Of a DNA stretch of 64,000 bases, positions 1 to 11,829 are shown piece after piece (positions within the stretch are counted from its first letter, which is position 1; the number at the start of each line of letters is the position of its first letter). The notes beneath the pieces were generated by a model that was not told the DNA's origin, did no database searches, and worked only from the letters and a program-made list of their open reading frames with translations. The position numbers were made by a program, and so were the translations under genes. The DNA is from Cydia pomonella (lineage: Eukaryota; Arthropoda; Insecta; Lepidoptera; Tortricidae), in contig NC_084728.1 in the NCBI RefSeq assembly GCF_033807575.1, positions 8,879,451 through 8,943,450 of the forward strand, in the 5' to 3' direction.

Positions 1-403
1 TTCTTCTCTTTTGGCTGCAGATAGTATTTATTTTTATTTCAATAACAGATAGATTTTATAATGCACATGGCATCGTAAGATTGTGCACCCGTTAGTTTAC
101 TATCTAACCTACGTTAGATTATGTTAGATACTTTGTAATCTTCGTACCGACAGTTTATAAATTAACTAGCTATATTGTAAACTGACGAGTGTTTACAATT
201 TAACGGTATTTTATGACACATACATTAATTGTAGATATAAAAGAACAGTTTTTAGTGTTTCAAAATCAAAATAACTCCCGAGTGGGCAGATTGGCTTAAT
301 GATACCACGACAAACCTTGAAATTTGTTAATCTAATCATATTAAAAAATGTAGCTACATAAGAACAGAGAAAAGTGTGATAATAGATTAGGTTTAAATAT
401 TAC
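1..403. other. Unassigned AT-rich sequence
   Basis: I see no gene, repeat or RNA signature here. The stretch is AT-rich and full of stops in all frames. Confidence 0.4.
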
Positions 404-602
404 TTACGGCCCGATTCGAACTTAAGATACGTCAAAAATTTCCAAAAAATACAGTATGAATTGGATATGTCAGTGGCAAAAGTTACGTTTTTGTTTGAAG
501 AAACGCAAACAAAACAAAAACAAAAACGTCACTTTTGCCACTGATATATCAAATCCAAATCGTATCTTTAGCAAATGTTTGGCGTATCGTATCGGGCCGT
601 TA
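404..602. repeat. Hairpin MITE, GGCCCGATTCGAA ends
   Basis: The sequence starts TTACGGCCCGATTCGAA and ends ATCGGGCCGTTA, and almost the whole length folds back on itself (arms of about 95 bases including CAGTGGCAAAAGT). It encodes nothing. Relatives with the same ends lie at 28081-28353 and, as a half, at 50328-50385. The superfamily is not clear. Confidence 0.7.
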
Positions 603-1123
603 GTTTGTAGATAGCTCGTAAATTTTACCGTATACCTATTGTTTTATCATGTAACAAGTATTATAATCTATCGACATTGACGAACACACCCCAACCCTAC
701 GCCCGCCCCCACCCGATTGCCCGGGTCACGTTATAAGTTAACCCTCGTATTGCTATTCAATTCCATTCTGTTAACACTGCTGCTGCCGGAATTATTTATG
801 TGTTTAACCCTGTGCATGTACTGATGCTTTGTTTTTACTGTTCTATACTTGTATTTTTGAGTTTTTTTTTAAGACAAAAGGCATACACGCAGACGCGTAA
901 CGTTGTATAATACATTGTAACACAACACGTTCGATATATTTTTTATATATTGGCAGTTTTCTATTCTTTTGGCAATGACGTATACTACAGTTTACGTTTT
1001 TATTTTTAAGTACTAAATATATAATAAAGAAATGATGTACAGATTTTTAATTGATTTGTATTCTTGAAATTTTTCGGTAACTTACAGCAAGTAGAAGTTA
1101 AAACTTTTAATTAAGTTTTATTT
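603..1123. other. Unassigned sequence with a C-rich patch
   Basis: AT-rich DNA without a recognisable gene. A short C-rich patch around 688-722 stands out from the background, but I cannot assign it. Confidence 0.35.
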
Positions 1124-1385
1124 GACGACCGCTTTGGCCTAGTGGGTAGTGACCCTGACTATGATGCCGATGGTCCCGGGTTCAAATCCTGGTAAGGGCA
1201 TTTATTCGTGTGATGAGCATGGATATTCCTGAGTCATGGGTGTTTTCTATGTATTTAAGTATTTATAAATATTTATATATTATATATATCGTTGTCTAAG
1301 TACCCTCAACACAAGCCTTATTGAGCTTGCTGTGGGACTTAGTCAATTTGTGTAATGTCCTATAATATTTATTTATTTATAATAT
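1124..1385 (+). mobile_element. tRNA-derived SINE, family A
   Basis: This is a near-complete copy of the commonest SINE in the window. The head resembles a tRNA, with an A-box-like TGGCCTAGTGGG and a B box GGTTCAAATCC, the internal RNA polymerase III promoter. The body contains TGAGTCATGGGTGTTTTCTATG and ACAAGCCTTATTGAGCTTGC (shared with the other copies), and the tail is a run of TATTTATTT. It does not code; such elements move with the machinery of a LINE. Other copies are at 11830, 15700, 25699, 27930, 31559, 44117, 50388 and 62157. Confidence 0.85.
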
Positions 1386-1562
1386 TTATTAATTACTAAT
1401 CGATGTTTAATTTTATCAAACACTCGTTTTTGCCACAAAAACTTCGATGTCTGATTATGCAGAATTATCTTGGTCTGACTTTAGTCTTTTTTGCGAATTA
1501 TCGCAAGTCGTAAAATAGATTTTATTTTTATAGCAGATTAAGGAAGAATGTTGAGTGCTACC

Positions 1563-1645
1563 GTTCGCCAACAAACTGTCAGGCAGTTTGGCGAAAAAAT
1601 ATGTAAAAAGAATTATTCTGTGTATTTCTTATTGTGTATAAAAAA
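1563..1645. repeat. Short dispersed repeat (shared with 9668-9750)
   Basis: A stretch containing CAGTTTGGCGAAAAA, then ATATGTAAAA and TGTGTATTT, recurs at 9668-9750 with modest divergence. I cannot name the family. Confidence 0.45.
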
Positions 1646-1872
1646 AAAACCTTATCAAAAGATGACACATGCTCTGAACCGCATCATTAAGTGTTTTATA
1701 ATGACCTATATGAAATATAAAAGTATTGTATTATTGACGACGCATAAAAAACATTATGAAGGGCAGCGGAGCGGGCAAAATTATTCATTTCCTTGGACAT
1801 TGTGAATTTGACCACCGCTTCGGTATGTTTCGAAACATTATTTTGGTCTTTTGTTAGATATAAATATTACTC

Positions 1873-2055
1873 TAGGTCCATGGGGTCCCAGCGCGCACAA
1901 TGTTTAGCAGAAATCGCAAAGCGTCTGGTTGACGTAACTGGTGAACGGATAGCTGGCGGCTTCCTCGCACAACGTATCAATGTTTCGATACGAGGAAATG
2001 CGAGCATCCTTGGTACAATGCTTCAAGGGCCTATTTTAGATTTAAGCTATTTATT
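1873..2055 (+). pseudogene. LINE ORF 3'-terminal remnant
   Basis: Translation gives a segment resembling the C-terminal tail of a lepidopteran non-LTR retrotransposon polyprotein. It has an LGPWGP-like start, then IAKRLVDVTG, FLAQRI and SILGTM motifs. The same tail occurs at 13535 (minus), 40710, 49313 and in both arms of the 53-56 kb palindrome. This copy has frame breaks, including an in-frame TAG after the LGPWGP part. It is a dead 5'-truncated fragment; the LINE clade is not determined. Confidence 0.65.
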
Positions 2056-2219
2056 TTATTTATTAGGAGAACAAACAGTGTAAAATGTACATAAGGTTCT
2101 ATTAAAACTAACTTACACATAAAACATGCCTTTTCCTCCACGACAGTCCTCACCGAGATACACAGTCCAGTTCAGTTTACTTATTCTAATTATCATATGA
2201 ATATCTATTTTCTATTGGC

Positions 2220-2400
2220 ACAATATATAAAGTTACTCTTGGGTTAGCCTTGTTTATAACTATTCCAAATTTCAGTTCGATAGCGTAAGTAGTTCTAGAC
2301 ATATTTAGCGATGTGACAGACAGACAGACGGACAGAGACGCGCCATAGGGGTTCCTTATTACCTTTACCTTTCTGGTCCGGAACCCTAAAAACTGACAGA
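2220..2400. repeat. Dispersed lepidopteran repeat fragment
   Basis: The run of GACAGACAGACGGACAGA followed by GGAACCCTAAAA is typical of a repeat common in moth genomes. It is related to the copies at 10181, 34701 and 46129. It does not code. Confidence 0.5.
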
Positions 2401-2619
2401 ACAGAACAAAGTATATCCACGTTTTTACCAATTTTGAACGAAACAAAAAATGGCCTAGTACCAAAACCACATACACCTCAATTGCACAAAACGCTTCCGT
2501 GACAATATTCAAGATGGCGGCAACATATGGAACCGCAACGGAATTATTACTATTTTTAAAAATATTTCGTATTATCAAGCCAAAATGTCCTATGTTCATA
2601 TAATATTATAATGATACAA

Positions 2620-3600
2620 GACATTTTCGTGATGATGAAGTAATGCGAGTCACGCGATATTTATTAGTGCCGTGAATTGTACTGATTTTGTACGTGTTTT
2701 CGCCTATATAATATTGAAATAACGCTGGTTATGTGGGCTGTATGTAATCATTTTTTAATTTATTATTTGCATGGCATGAGGGATATATAAGGAGATATTA
2801 CGAGGGTTAGTTAGAAAGAAATCGTTGTAGATAAAGGTAGCGGGTCTACTTTTAGACCGACCGTCACTATTTAAGTCTATGGCGTTACCAAAAATGTATC
2901 CGGAGCTACCAAAAAATCACGTTTCCAATTTAATATTCGTCTTAATTTTAGATCTCTCAGAGAGCAAATAGTTTGTTTCAGCGTATAACATAAAATAAAA
3001 GTAATAAATTATTGAAAAGCGAAATTTTCGATTGAAGTTTAAATGTTGTGAACAATTTGTGACGGCAACCGGCAAAACGTTCCACTTTGTCGCTTGACAT
3101 GAGGACTAGATTTGTTTGTCACTCATTTTGGTCACAATTAGTGACAGTCTAAATGCTGGTTCGCCTAAAACAATACATTTCTTTTTGCATTATGATCCAT
3201 AGTGGTAAAAATTCGCGTTGTCAAATGTTTTATCTTAAAAAAAAAGTATTTGTTGCTTTCGCATAATATGTTTATTCATAAAAATATTTGTTTCATTAAG
3301 AATATAGGAAAACAGATACTCCTTCTTAGTTATAGAGTCGTTAAATGTGAGCTGTTAACAAAAAACATACCTAGCTAATTCTGCATCGTTTTCAACGACT
3401 AAATGTGGCAACGTCATCATTAATCTCAAATTTCTATAAATATATTTATTTACTAAGAAAAAAATCGTGATTATACAATATTATATATTTACAGCTCACA
3501 TGTCTTAGTTTCCCATTCATCCCATTACATTTTAATTACAATATAAGCGTATAAAGCTCCCGCAACAGAAGCACTACACACCGTAAAAAACAGCCATAAA
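2620..3600. other. AT-rich sequence with two MITE halves
   Basis: No gene is visible. A half element at about 3059-3120 (CGGCAAAACGTTCCACTTTG) matches one arm of the hairpin at 52112-52214. Around 3376-3440, CTAATTCTGCATCG and the following bases match one arm of the hairpin at 45350-45507. The remainder is unassigned. Confidence 0.4.
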
Positions 3601-3619
3601 CTTCAAGCCATAAAATTCT

Positions 3620-3847
3620 TTACCTAGAAGCTTTTGTTTCCATTATTTTATTTTTGCCACTTACCCAGTTTTCCCACCGGTGCATTTCGTCAACTGAGGA
3701 CGGTGGTATGCAATACATCCGAGCACACTTATATGGACGGTATTCAACATATACAAGGCTGGTATTCAACGTATATCGGGCGGTGAGTACAAAGAAATGT
3801 CCGGCATAGGCCGCATAGCGTAGAGCCTGGTGCCTTCGCGTATACAA
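3620..3847 (-). other. Unexplained short ORF ending near a splice-donor-like site
   Basis: A 75-codon minus-strand frame lies in a patch richer in GC than its surroundings. On the minus strand it runs into CTGG/GTAAGTGG, a good match to a 5' splice donor, about 20 codons before the stop. I recognise no domain. A partial internal repeat (GGTATTCAAC, twice) suggests a repeat rather than an exon. It could be an old transposon fragment or an isolated host exon; I favour the former. Confidence 0.2.
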
Positions 3848-3869
3848 CTATTCCACCACTTCCATGGAC

Positions 3870-5280
3870 GGGTTTATGCAGTATGTTGCAAATGTGTGAA
3901 TGGGGATTGTGTCGAGGTTTATGTGTGATTCGTTCGTAGTTTTTTAGTAATAGGGGATATAACTCCTCAAATAAAACGGTGCACAGTTTAGCTTTTTGTA
4001 TATGCTGTTAAACATTCATGTAAAATTTTGTTTCATAAACACAATACTTGCATATTTTTATGCTTGATTGCATAGCTGTAAATCACAGGAATGTGTGTCA
4101 AGAACGTTTTTTAGCAAGACCTAATAAAACACTTTTCCACTAATAAAACTAGGCACTAGGCAATAAAAATTATACGCCAATAACTCTGGCTCACCCACTT
4201 ATTCCAAACTGATTGAATATTAACTCTGCATTCATATTCATTGACATAAACTACATAATCTAGGTAAGAAGTGAGAACTAGTGAAACAATATATAAATAT
4301 ACATGTTTATGTAAATGTATAAACGATATCTAGCATCGACAGTCGTAATGAAAACGAATTAATTCTAGACGTTTCACACGGAATGATAATTTATGTTAAT
4401 GATGAATCAAAAACTAGTTCCTGAGATGAATAGGGCTAAAACAAGTAAACAAGAATCATCCTAAATATGATATTCTAGAAAAAAACATTCAAGATAAGTT
4501 TAAAAGTTTTCTAACATACAGTTAAAAATAATTCTGTAGAATATATATTATAGAAGTTATTTTATCATTTTTTTCTGAAATCTATATAATTATGTATAAA
4601 AGTAAAGCGAATTGACTCATTAAGAAAGGTAAAAAACGAATACTATTTATCAAGCAATTATACCATTAACTAAGTGAAAAACCGTAATAAAAGTAAAAAT
4701 AAATGCTTTTCTTTCAATGTGCAGTTTTATTACAACTTATTTATTTCGAATTATAAAGAAATACTAACATCGTTAGTTATAATAGCGCATTTATACATTA
4801 CGTATGATATCATTTCTTAAACTAGTTATGAAATATCAGTATCAGGTATAATATTTAGGTACGTTAAGTGCAAATTCGCCAAAAGCTGATTGACTGTTAA
4901 GATTCTTTGCAACAGGTCTCCTTTTACGATATCCATGACTTATAAAAGTGCCCTTGTACTATATCCAGAAGAGCCATTATTTAATCAATCACGCCTTTAT
5001 TCACGATTACATTATCCGCACCAAAATATCAATCATTACAACAACTCAATTTGTGAATGGATAATAAATGTTAAATTAAAATGTATAAATATGGATGATG
5101 GTTGGTCGCGCATGACGCGGTCCGCAAAAAAGAACGGTAGCTGTACAAAACTGCATGCTTCGGCGGAACAGAGGAGTGGAGTCGCCTTGACATGTTAGTT
5201 TTTTTATATGTAAAACTTATACGTATTAAAAAATATGATAAGAAAAATAAAAAAGAAAGAAAAATAAGTTTTTTTATACT
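3870..5280. other. Unassigned AT-rich sequence
   Basis: Strongly AT-rich, with only short chance frames. The 102-codon plus-strand frame at 4890-5198 has no recognisable motif and I treat it as chance. Confidence 0.4.
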
Positions 5281-5359
5281 TAACGTTCGTAAAAAAACTG
5301 ATATGACACTGACAAAAGGGACCCACTGATTACCAGTTCGCTGAACGATATCGGCCTGT

Positions 5360-5404
5360 CAGTTATTCGCCAAAGCTGACAATCGCGAATAACTGACAGT
5401 ATGG
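5360..5404. repeat. Short hairpin
   Basis: CTGTCAGTTATTCGC and GCGAATAACTGACAG form a 15-base stem around a loop of about 13 bases. It is probably part of a small palindromic element whose ends I cannot place. Confidence 0.5.
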
Positions 5405-5605
5405 TCCGTGTCCGGGCCGAGCCGTCCGATTCCGATACCTCATTTTCTATGACGAAAAAACGAACCCCCACTGCCCTAGCCCGCACCCGCACTGTTCTAG
5501 CGTAAGTCATTCTAAAATCTGTTGACTTAAAAATGGAATGCATTGTCTTTATGCTACCTTTTTGTGTAATCTGTGTTAATCTACCAGAGAGTACCGCTAT
5601 AGGTA

Positions 5606-5750
5606 CAGTCAACCAATTTGATTCCTAGGCGACTATAGAACCATGCCATAATGACTTCTACGACAGTGCTTATTGAGTGATGCGTTTCAAGTATCTAGTA
5701 GTTAAAGCGACAAGGTTCTATAGTGGCCTAGGATTCTAATTGGTTGACTG
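5606..5750. repeat. Tc1/mariner-type MITE with TA target site
   Basis: The 145-bp element begins CAGTCAACCAA and ends TTGGTTGACTG, with arms that also pair through CCTAGGCGACTATAGAACC-like sequence. A TA dinucleotide flanks each end (5604-5605 and 5751-5752), the target duplication expected of Tc1/mariner-like elements. It has no coding capacity. Confidence 0.7.
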
Positions 5751-5892
5751 TACTTTTCTTTGGAAAATTATCATTCTAATTAATAATATTTTATTTAGCT
5801 TGAAATTTTGAGTGTTTAGAACGTAGTGTACGTTTGGTGAAATACTTCAAAATGTAATAAGATAAAATGTGATCTTCAATTAAATTTATTTT

Positions 5893-6120
5893 ACAGTACA
5901 TATGGGGCTACTTTATAGCACTAGTGCGAGAAGTAGCATATTACGTTACTGTGTCGAACATTTAAAGGGCCATATGTACTGTAAAACGTTGTACGATACA
6001 TGTGCGAATAGGTAATTCGCAACTCGTGTCGATTTAAAACACTCCCTTCGGTCGTGTTTTAATTTATCGCCACTCGTTTCGAATTTCCTATTTTTCGCAC
6101 TTGTATCGTAATGTACTATT
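5893..6120. repeat. 228-bp two-hairpin element (unit AB)
   Basis: The first part runs from ACAGTACATATGGGGC to CCATATGTACTGT and folds on itself; it includes GCACTAGTGC. The second part runs from GTACGATACATGTGCG to CGCACTTGTATCGTAATGTAC and also folds. This is the reverse complement of the units repeated in tandem at 35617-36248. Other copies are at 12668, 44777, 57150 and 57382. Confidence 0.7.
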
Positions 6121-6189
6121 TTAGAATTCCGATAGACTAGCGAAAGCAATCATTTTAACAACAAAAAAAAGAAAAGTTCAAAAGAGTCG

Positions 6190-6207
6190 TATATATATAT
6201 ATATATT
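6190..6207. repeat. (TA)n microsatellite
   Basis: A short uninterrupted AT dinucleotide tract. Confidence 0.8.
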
Positions 6208-6239
6208 ATTTTATCTGTAAACCGAACAGTGCATACCAT

Positions 6240-8730
6240 GGATCTACCAATGTCACTAAATTTATTTTTAAAATAGAGAATTAAAAAAAACATATTGTTA
6301 TAATAAATAGTACTGCATTGTTGTAAAAATGTAACAGTATTTTATTACTTGAATAATTCAAAAGCATTATTTTTTAATATAATAATATACTCATGCTTCT
6401 AACTTCTCAAGTCAAGCAAAAAATACCTATAATATATAATTAGCATGATTTGCATATGACATACTATACTATACTGATAAATTAAAGAACCAGTGAAATT
6501 TCAACCTTATTCATAAAGACATAGAGTTGATAAGCCATAATCGATCGTATCTCATTGCAATCTCACAATTAGTGATGCATGTATGCACGATGAATAATTA
6601 TCGATGAAATGAACTAGTTTAAATATCGAAGGTCAGACAGATGTGAGGGAAAACGTAGGACATCGACTACTCCGTTTATTGACCATTTTTGAATCTTATT
6701 TACTTGTATTAAAGTCTAGTAATAGGTAGACTTTTTAGTATCTTGTTTATGATACGAGGTGTTATAAATTGCCGGTGATTAACCAATTGGATATGCCTAA
6801 TTGACATCAGGATGCTAAATATTTTTAGCTAGCAGGCTTGTCTGACAAAAAAACAAGATTGCACATCCGAATGTATTTAGCATAAATTATGACTTAATTA
6901 TGGTTTCCTATTCGTGTACAAGTTAAGGATTCAAATTTGGAATAAACGCTTTTGCTGAACTTTTAGACCGACCGACCCATAACTAAATACCTAAGGTTAG
7001 TGTTGGACTTAAAAATTCTGCGAATGATAAACTGCACTTTACTCCAAATTCATAAGTCTGTGTGGGATTAAATACCTATTGTTATAAATTATTGTTTAGT
7101 TATACACACATCTACATTAAATGTACTTTTTCAGTTAATAAATATAAGTAGTGTTAAAAACAATATGCCATCACTTTTAACCTGATAAATTAAACTCCAA
7201 ATAACAGCAAAATTATTAAACCTATTCCCGACATAACTATAATTAATCCATTAGCTGCCAAAACAAATAGTCATTATCAGAATCCTGTTTCACCACGCTG
7301 ACAAATAACACCACTGACAATGTCCTGTCCATTTCTGGGCCGATAAATAGCAACGGTACCTAGTGTCAATATTTATTTGTTGGACCAGCACTGTACGGCG
7401 AATTGTCACTGTCAGGTGACAATTGTCACAATGGTGATAAGTTTATCAGCCCTTATTAAGTATTGTTTTTTCAAACTGCCACTCCACAGCGCTGTTGGCC
7501 AATTGGCACACATACGCCGCCGTCGCGGTCGCCGCTATGTGCCTCTTTGCTCCCGGTGATATGTCCTACACCTGACATCGATGGGTCCTATCTTTATATT
7601 GTTAGTACCTACTAAATTAGCTATTGTTAAATAACTTGAAACCTATGAGTCGAGATTTTACTGCACTTGATCGCCTTCCCAAACTTCTAAGTTTACTTAA
7701 GGGTCGAAATATTCTTTAGGGCATAGTAAAGTTTAAGTAAGGTTACTTGACTTTTCTGTAGAAATTATAAAATAAATATAGTTTAAGAAATAATATTCGT
7801 ACTTTATCCTTATCGGCGTATTATACCTATGAGGAAGTACCTTCTTAAAAATTAGTATGATGAAAGTCTTAGAAAAATGCCGGGTTTATCGGATGCTTTT
7901 GACCGTTTAATAAAATTAATTCATAACGATAATTTACGGGCATACGAATAAAAGTCATCAAGCCACGTTTTTTGCATATAAAACTGTTTTAGAAATCGTT
8001 TGCAATGCGCATATGAGGTCACAGAAGTTGCAAGCGTGACTGACAATAACTGTCAGTTAAAACTGTATTCGTATCCAGCATACTTTAAAGTGAAAATTGT
8101 TAAAGTCTTGTCAATCTTGTCATCATACGGCCTATACGCCTGTTTACCACAAACGAGGTGTGGAAATAAATCATAGCCATAAAAACGTTTCATTAGACAT
8201 CTGTAAATACTGACATTATAAATATTTAGTATTATTCAGCATATCATATAATGTAAATTATATTCAGTTACTATATTATAAAAGGCACTTAAATACGATT
8301 AATAATTCAAAGTGTATACAGTTATACATATAAGAAAAAAATATAAGCCATAAGCAGATATATAGCCAAGTCCAATCCGTTGCGTGTTTTCTTGTACACA
8401 CCATAAAAAATGTAAGCTAACTAAACAATGCAATAGCCATTACCTGACCTTCAGCAACAAGTGGAACTCGACGGCTAATTACGTTTATGGCGTATCGATA
8501 TCGATGAGTGCTTTTTGTCGATAACGGTTTATCGACTGCGCGCGTCACTTTGGACTTTGATTAGTTGTATAAAGTAAATTACTTGGAATAGTATTTATAG
8601 GAGTACCAGCTTTTGCCCGTGACTTTGCCATTACCTATACAATTTAATATAATATCTTTATATTACGTACCAGATCTGGCAGCGTGTCAACTAAATTCGT
8701 ATTTTTATGTCTTCTTATCACACACTTAAT
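6240..8730. other. Unassigned AT-rich sequence
   Basis: About 2.5 kb with no recognisable gene, SINE or LINE fragment. The 60-codon frame at 7377-7559 shows no motif. This is one of the longest blocks in the window without an obvious repeat. Confidence 0.4.
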
Positions 8731-8737
8731 CTGGGAG

Positions 8738-8790
8738 CACGGTAGTGCCCGCCAAGATGAACAAAGCGAAGCGCAAGGGCACTACCAAAC
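8738..8790. repeat. Short hairpin GGTAGTGCCC...GGGCACTACC
   Basis: Ten-base arms GGTAGTGCCC and GGGCACTACC flank about 26 bases containing AAAGCGAAGCGC. It looks like a miniature palindromic element. Confidence 0.55.
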
Positions 8791-9204
8791 TTTTCTCGAA
8801 GCGATTCGTTGTTTTTTTTTTGTAAGTATGTCCCTATGTAAAGAACGACGAAAAACGATTTTATGTAAAAAAAACACTGTTTTCATCTTAGAAAAGTAAA
8901 GTTTGCACGCACAAAAGACACTTCACTTTTGAATGTATCACTGTAACTAAACCTAAATAAACTAAACTAGCTTTTACACGCGAAATTTCTCAAAAATACA
9001 TTTATTATAAATACATCGCGAAAATTCGCAAAAAATAGATTTATTAAGCTACAAGGTTCATTTTTTTACCATTTTACGTATAAGTTATATTGTCTAAGTA
9101 TGTTAATTTTCCAAAACTTGGTTTGTCGGTAAAAACTAGCCAAGTCAAATCCTTTGTAATTTCAGGATTTTCTACACAGCATAAACAGAACTTGGCACCC
9201 ATAC

Positions 9205-9280
9205 AGATCAGTACCCCTAGTGTAAATAAATTCGATTTTGAAACGTGACGTACGCGTTTGCGTTTAGTCTCATTTTGTAT
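9205..9280. repeat. Half of a CCCCTAGTGTA hairpin MITE, cut by the gap
   Basis: The sequence begins TACCCCTAGTGTAAA and continues through CGTGACGTACGCGTTTGCG to CATTTTGTAT, matching the left arm of complete elements at 28853-29239. The matching right arm is absent; the run of N starts just where the hairpin would turn. Confidence 0.7.
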
Positions 9281-9380
9281 NNNNNNNNNNNNNNNNNNNN
9301 NNNNNNNNNNNNNNNNNNNNNNNNNNNNNNNNNNNNNNNNNNNNNNNNNNNNNNNNNNNNNNNNNNNNNNNNNNNNNNNN
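9281..9380. other. Assembly gap (100 N)
   Basis: Exactly 100 N, a conventional placeholder for a gap of unknown size. Translations across it have no meaning. Confidence 0.98.
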
Positions 9381-9407
9381 GCACCTTCGTTGAGCTCTGG
9401 CAACCTA
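9381..9407 (-). repeat. LINE 3'-end sliver
   Basis: CGTTGAGCTCTGGCAACCT matches, in reverse, part of the LINE 3' regions at 11331-11693 and 43514-43878. It is the first sequence after the gap. Confidence 0.5.
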
Positions 9408-9534
9408 AAATGTTTGTAGACTTTTTTTGGAAGTAAGCACATATATTAATTTAGGAATGTAACGTTTGAGTGATAAATTTCTGTAATTATTTTTAAATTC
9501 AGCCCAACCAAAAGAGACTTAAAGGAACATAGAG

Positions 9535-9665
9535 AAGTTTTTACATTCCGGCAACGCACTTGTAAGCCTTATGGTGTTGCAGCTACATATCCATGTGCGA
9601 CGGTAATTGCTCACCATCAGGCGATTCGTCGGATCGTTTGCCCTTTGTATAAATCAATAAAAAAA
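9535..9665 (+). repeat. LINE 3' end (GCTCACCATCAGGCGATTCG type)
   Basis: GGTGTTGCAGCTACATATCC, then GCGACGGTAATTGCTCACCATCAGGCGATTCG-like sequence and CGTTTGCCC, resembles the 3' untranslated tail shared by several lepidopteran LINEs. It ends in AT-rich sequence. No coding part remains. Confidence 0.5.
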
Positions 9666-10180
9666 CTGAAAACTGTCAAATTGCCAAGCAGTTTGGCGAA
9701 AAATATGTAAAATGAATATTGCTGTGTATTTGTTATTGAGTACCTAAATAAAAAATAAAAAAATGTGGGTACATTTCTTTATAAATTTCATCATACAATT
9801 TCATAAGAAATAGATTTTAACATGCCTATAAGGATAAAGTAAGAAAATTAGGCTTTAAAGAACTTTTAACTCATTCTAAAAAGTTTTGACCCAGTAGCGC
9901 CATCTACAACAATATAGCAAAGCCTGACTTCGGTAACCGCATCGTCAGTCTGTTTTATATTGGTCTCTACAATTTAAAAACGCCTGTTGTCTTTAAATTT
10001 TACGCCATTTTCTGGTATTTAGTTAGCACCTTGCAATTAATTAAATATTCGCGATGCTTTTTATCGATTCGAGTCGCATGAGACAAGTCACGATGTTTAC
10101 GATTTTGTAGACTTTTTGGGGTCATAAACAGTTTGTACTGTCATGTGAAAATTATAGCGGACTTTTTTTTTTGTTACATT

Positions 10181-10390
10181 TTTTAGGGTCCCGTACCGTA
10201 CCCAAACGGGACCCTATTACTGAGACTTCGCTGTCCATCCGTCCGTCCGTCTGTCACCAGTCTGTATCTCATGAACCGTGATAGTTAGCCAGTTGAAATT
10301 TCTACAGATTATGTATTTCTGTTGCCGCTATAACAACAATTACTAAAAACAGAATAAAATAAATATTTAACACACTTGGCCGGTTTTTTT
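10181..10390. repeat. Dispersed repeat, GGGTCCCGTACC family
   Basis: The stretch from TTTTAGGGTCCCGTACCG to ACTTGGCCGGTTTTTT is one copy of a family also present, reversed, at 34701-34932 and 46129-46352. Shared internal words are CATGAACCGTGATAG and TTCTGTTGCCGCTATAACAA. It does not code. Confidence 0.65.
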
Positions 10391-10602
10391 ACGAATATTA
10401 GTACTTATAAAAAATATGTAGTTGTCTCTATAAAGGTTTAAATTTATTGTCTTTTTTTGTAATAGAAAAATATATTCTGTTCTGTACAATTATTCTGAAT
10501 CTTCAAATAAAACCAGGTTTTAAAATAAACCTTGCGTTTCAAAACGTCCTTTGGTAAAAACTCATCAGGCATTAATCAATCATCACACTCAAACATCCTT
10601 TA

Positions 10603-10648
10603 TACACACACACACACACACATACACACACACATACATACACACACG
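10603..10648. repeat. (CA)n microsatellite
   Basis: An imperfect CACACA/CATACA tract. The long minus-strand frames across it (for example 10572-10991) include a VCVCVCV run produced by the microsatellite. Confidence 0.85.
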
Positions 10649-11255
10649 GACAAGTGACCAGCCAAGCAGAAATATATTTTGTACGAACAAAACTGTTATT
10701 TTTTTTAAATAATTGATGTGCACAACGTCCGTCACAATTGTCAATGGTATTTTTTTTTCTTTTGTGGCACAATACGTTATTATCTTTGCCGACCACAGAT
10801 AGTAAATATAGGGGGAAACAAAAATTGCTATAAAGCGAAAACCGGACACAATAAGAAAAAATCAACACTTCGATTATAAACCGTGTGTTTGTTGATATAA
10901 TGTTTATATTGAAATGCATTACTTGTGAGACATACGGCTTTTTGGCTTTAGGAGATTTGTAAGGTGCCTTCAATGACCTCGTAGTGGTCAAAAAAGAAAG
11001 TCCGTTTTAAAAAAAAATGGTTAAAAATGTTTACTTAAATGCTATACTTCGGCACATCGACCTTGTCAATAGAAAATGGCGGCAAATGTTAAAAATATTG
11101 GCACGAAGAGATATTCCATTCCAAATTTAAATTTCGCGTCTTTTTCTACTGACAAGTTGGGTGTGATTAGGTATATTTTAGGTAATTTATTTATGCTTGT
11201 ATGAAAAACATACCTAGATAAATTAAAATATCTACTTTTAATATCTTACTTACGA

Positions 11256-11330
11256 AACATCATTTGATATTTACTAGCTTTTCGGTGAAGGAAAACATCG
11301 TAAGGAAATCTGCATACATCTGCGAAGAAT
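11256..11330 (+). repeat. SINE family B fragment
   Basis: CATCATTTGATATTTACTAG followed by CTTTTCGGTGAAGGAAAACA and CGTAAGGAAA matches the central part of the family-B SINE (compare 54868-55166). The tRNA-like head is missing. Confidence 0.55.
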
Positions 11331-11693
11331 TTTTTTTTTTTCAATACTACGTCGGTGGCAAACAAGCATACGGCCTGCCTGATGGTAAGCAGTATCCGTA
11401 GCCTATGTACGCCTGCAACTCCAGAGGAGTTACATGCGCGTTGCCGACCCTAACCCCCTCCCACCCTCGTTGAGCTCTGGCAACCTTACTCACCGGCAGG
11501 AACACAACACTATGAGTAGGGTCTAGTGTTATTTGGCTGCGATTTTCTGTAAGGTGGAGGTACTTCCCCAGTTGGACTCTGCTCTAGATCTGGAATGACA
11601 TCCGCTGTGCTGTGCCCTATCACACAGAGCGAGATGACATTCACAATGCCCATACCTCTCTTGTGGACGTAGTTTAAGGACATACCCGGGTCA
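11331..11693 (-). mobile_element. LINE 3'-terminal region (family L)
   Basis: Read on the minus strand, it ends with GCCGTATGCTTGTTTGCCAC-like sequence, CGACGTAGTATTG and an A-rich tail, the 3' end shared by many lepidopteran LINEs. A second copy of about 365 bp in the opposite orientation is at 43514-43878. Shorter relatives are at 50898, 57785 and 60951. It is non-coding. Confidence 0.6.
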
Positions 11694-11829
11694 AAAATTC
11701 AAAGGTGTATGTGTGGGACGTATATAGGCTGAATTATTATTATTTTAATTTACTACTAAGTGTTCCCTTAGTATTCTGTTTTTATTTCTATGACAGAAAG
11801 CCATTAAAATAAATAGTAATCAATGAATT

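Noticed and set aside
1145..1200. tRNA genes at the heads of the SINEs (also 21591, 31565, 50395, 54868)
   Set aside because: A and B boxes are present, but there is no closed acceptor stem, each is followed by a SINE body, and many near-identical copies exist.
9074..9442. 122-codon frame across the gap
   Set aside because: It is read through 100 N; the two sides belong to unrelated repeats.
10572..10991. 139- and 86-codon minus-strand frames as small membrane proteins
   Set aside because: They cross a (CA)n microsatellite that yields a VCVCVCV run, and they overlap in different frames.
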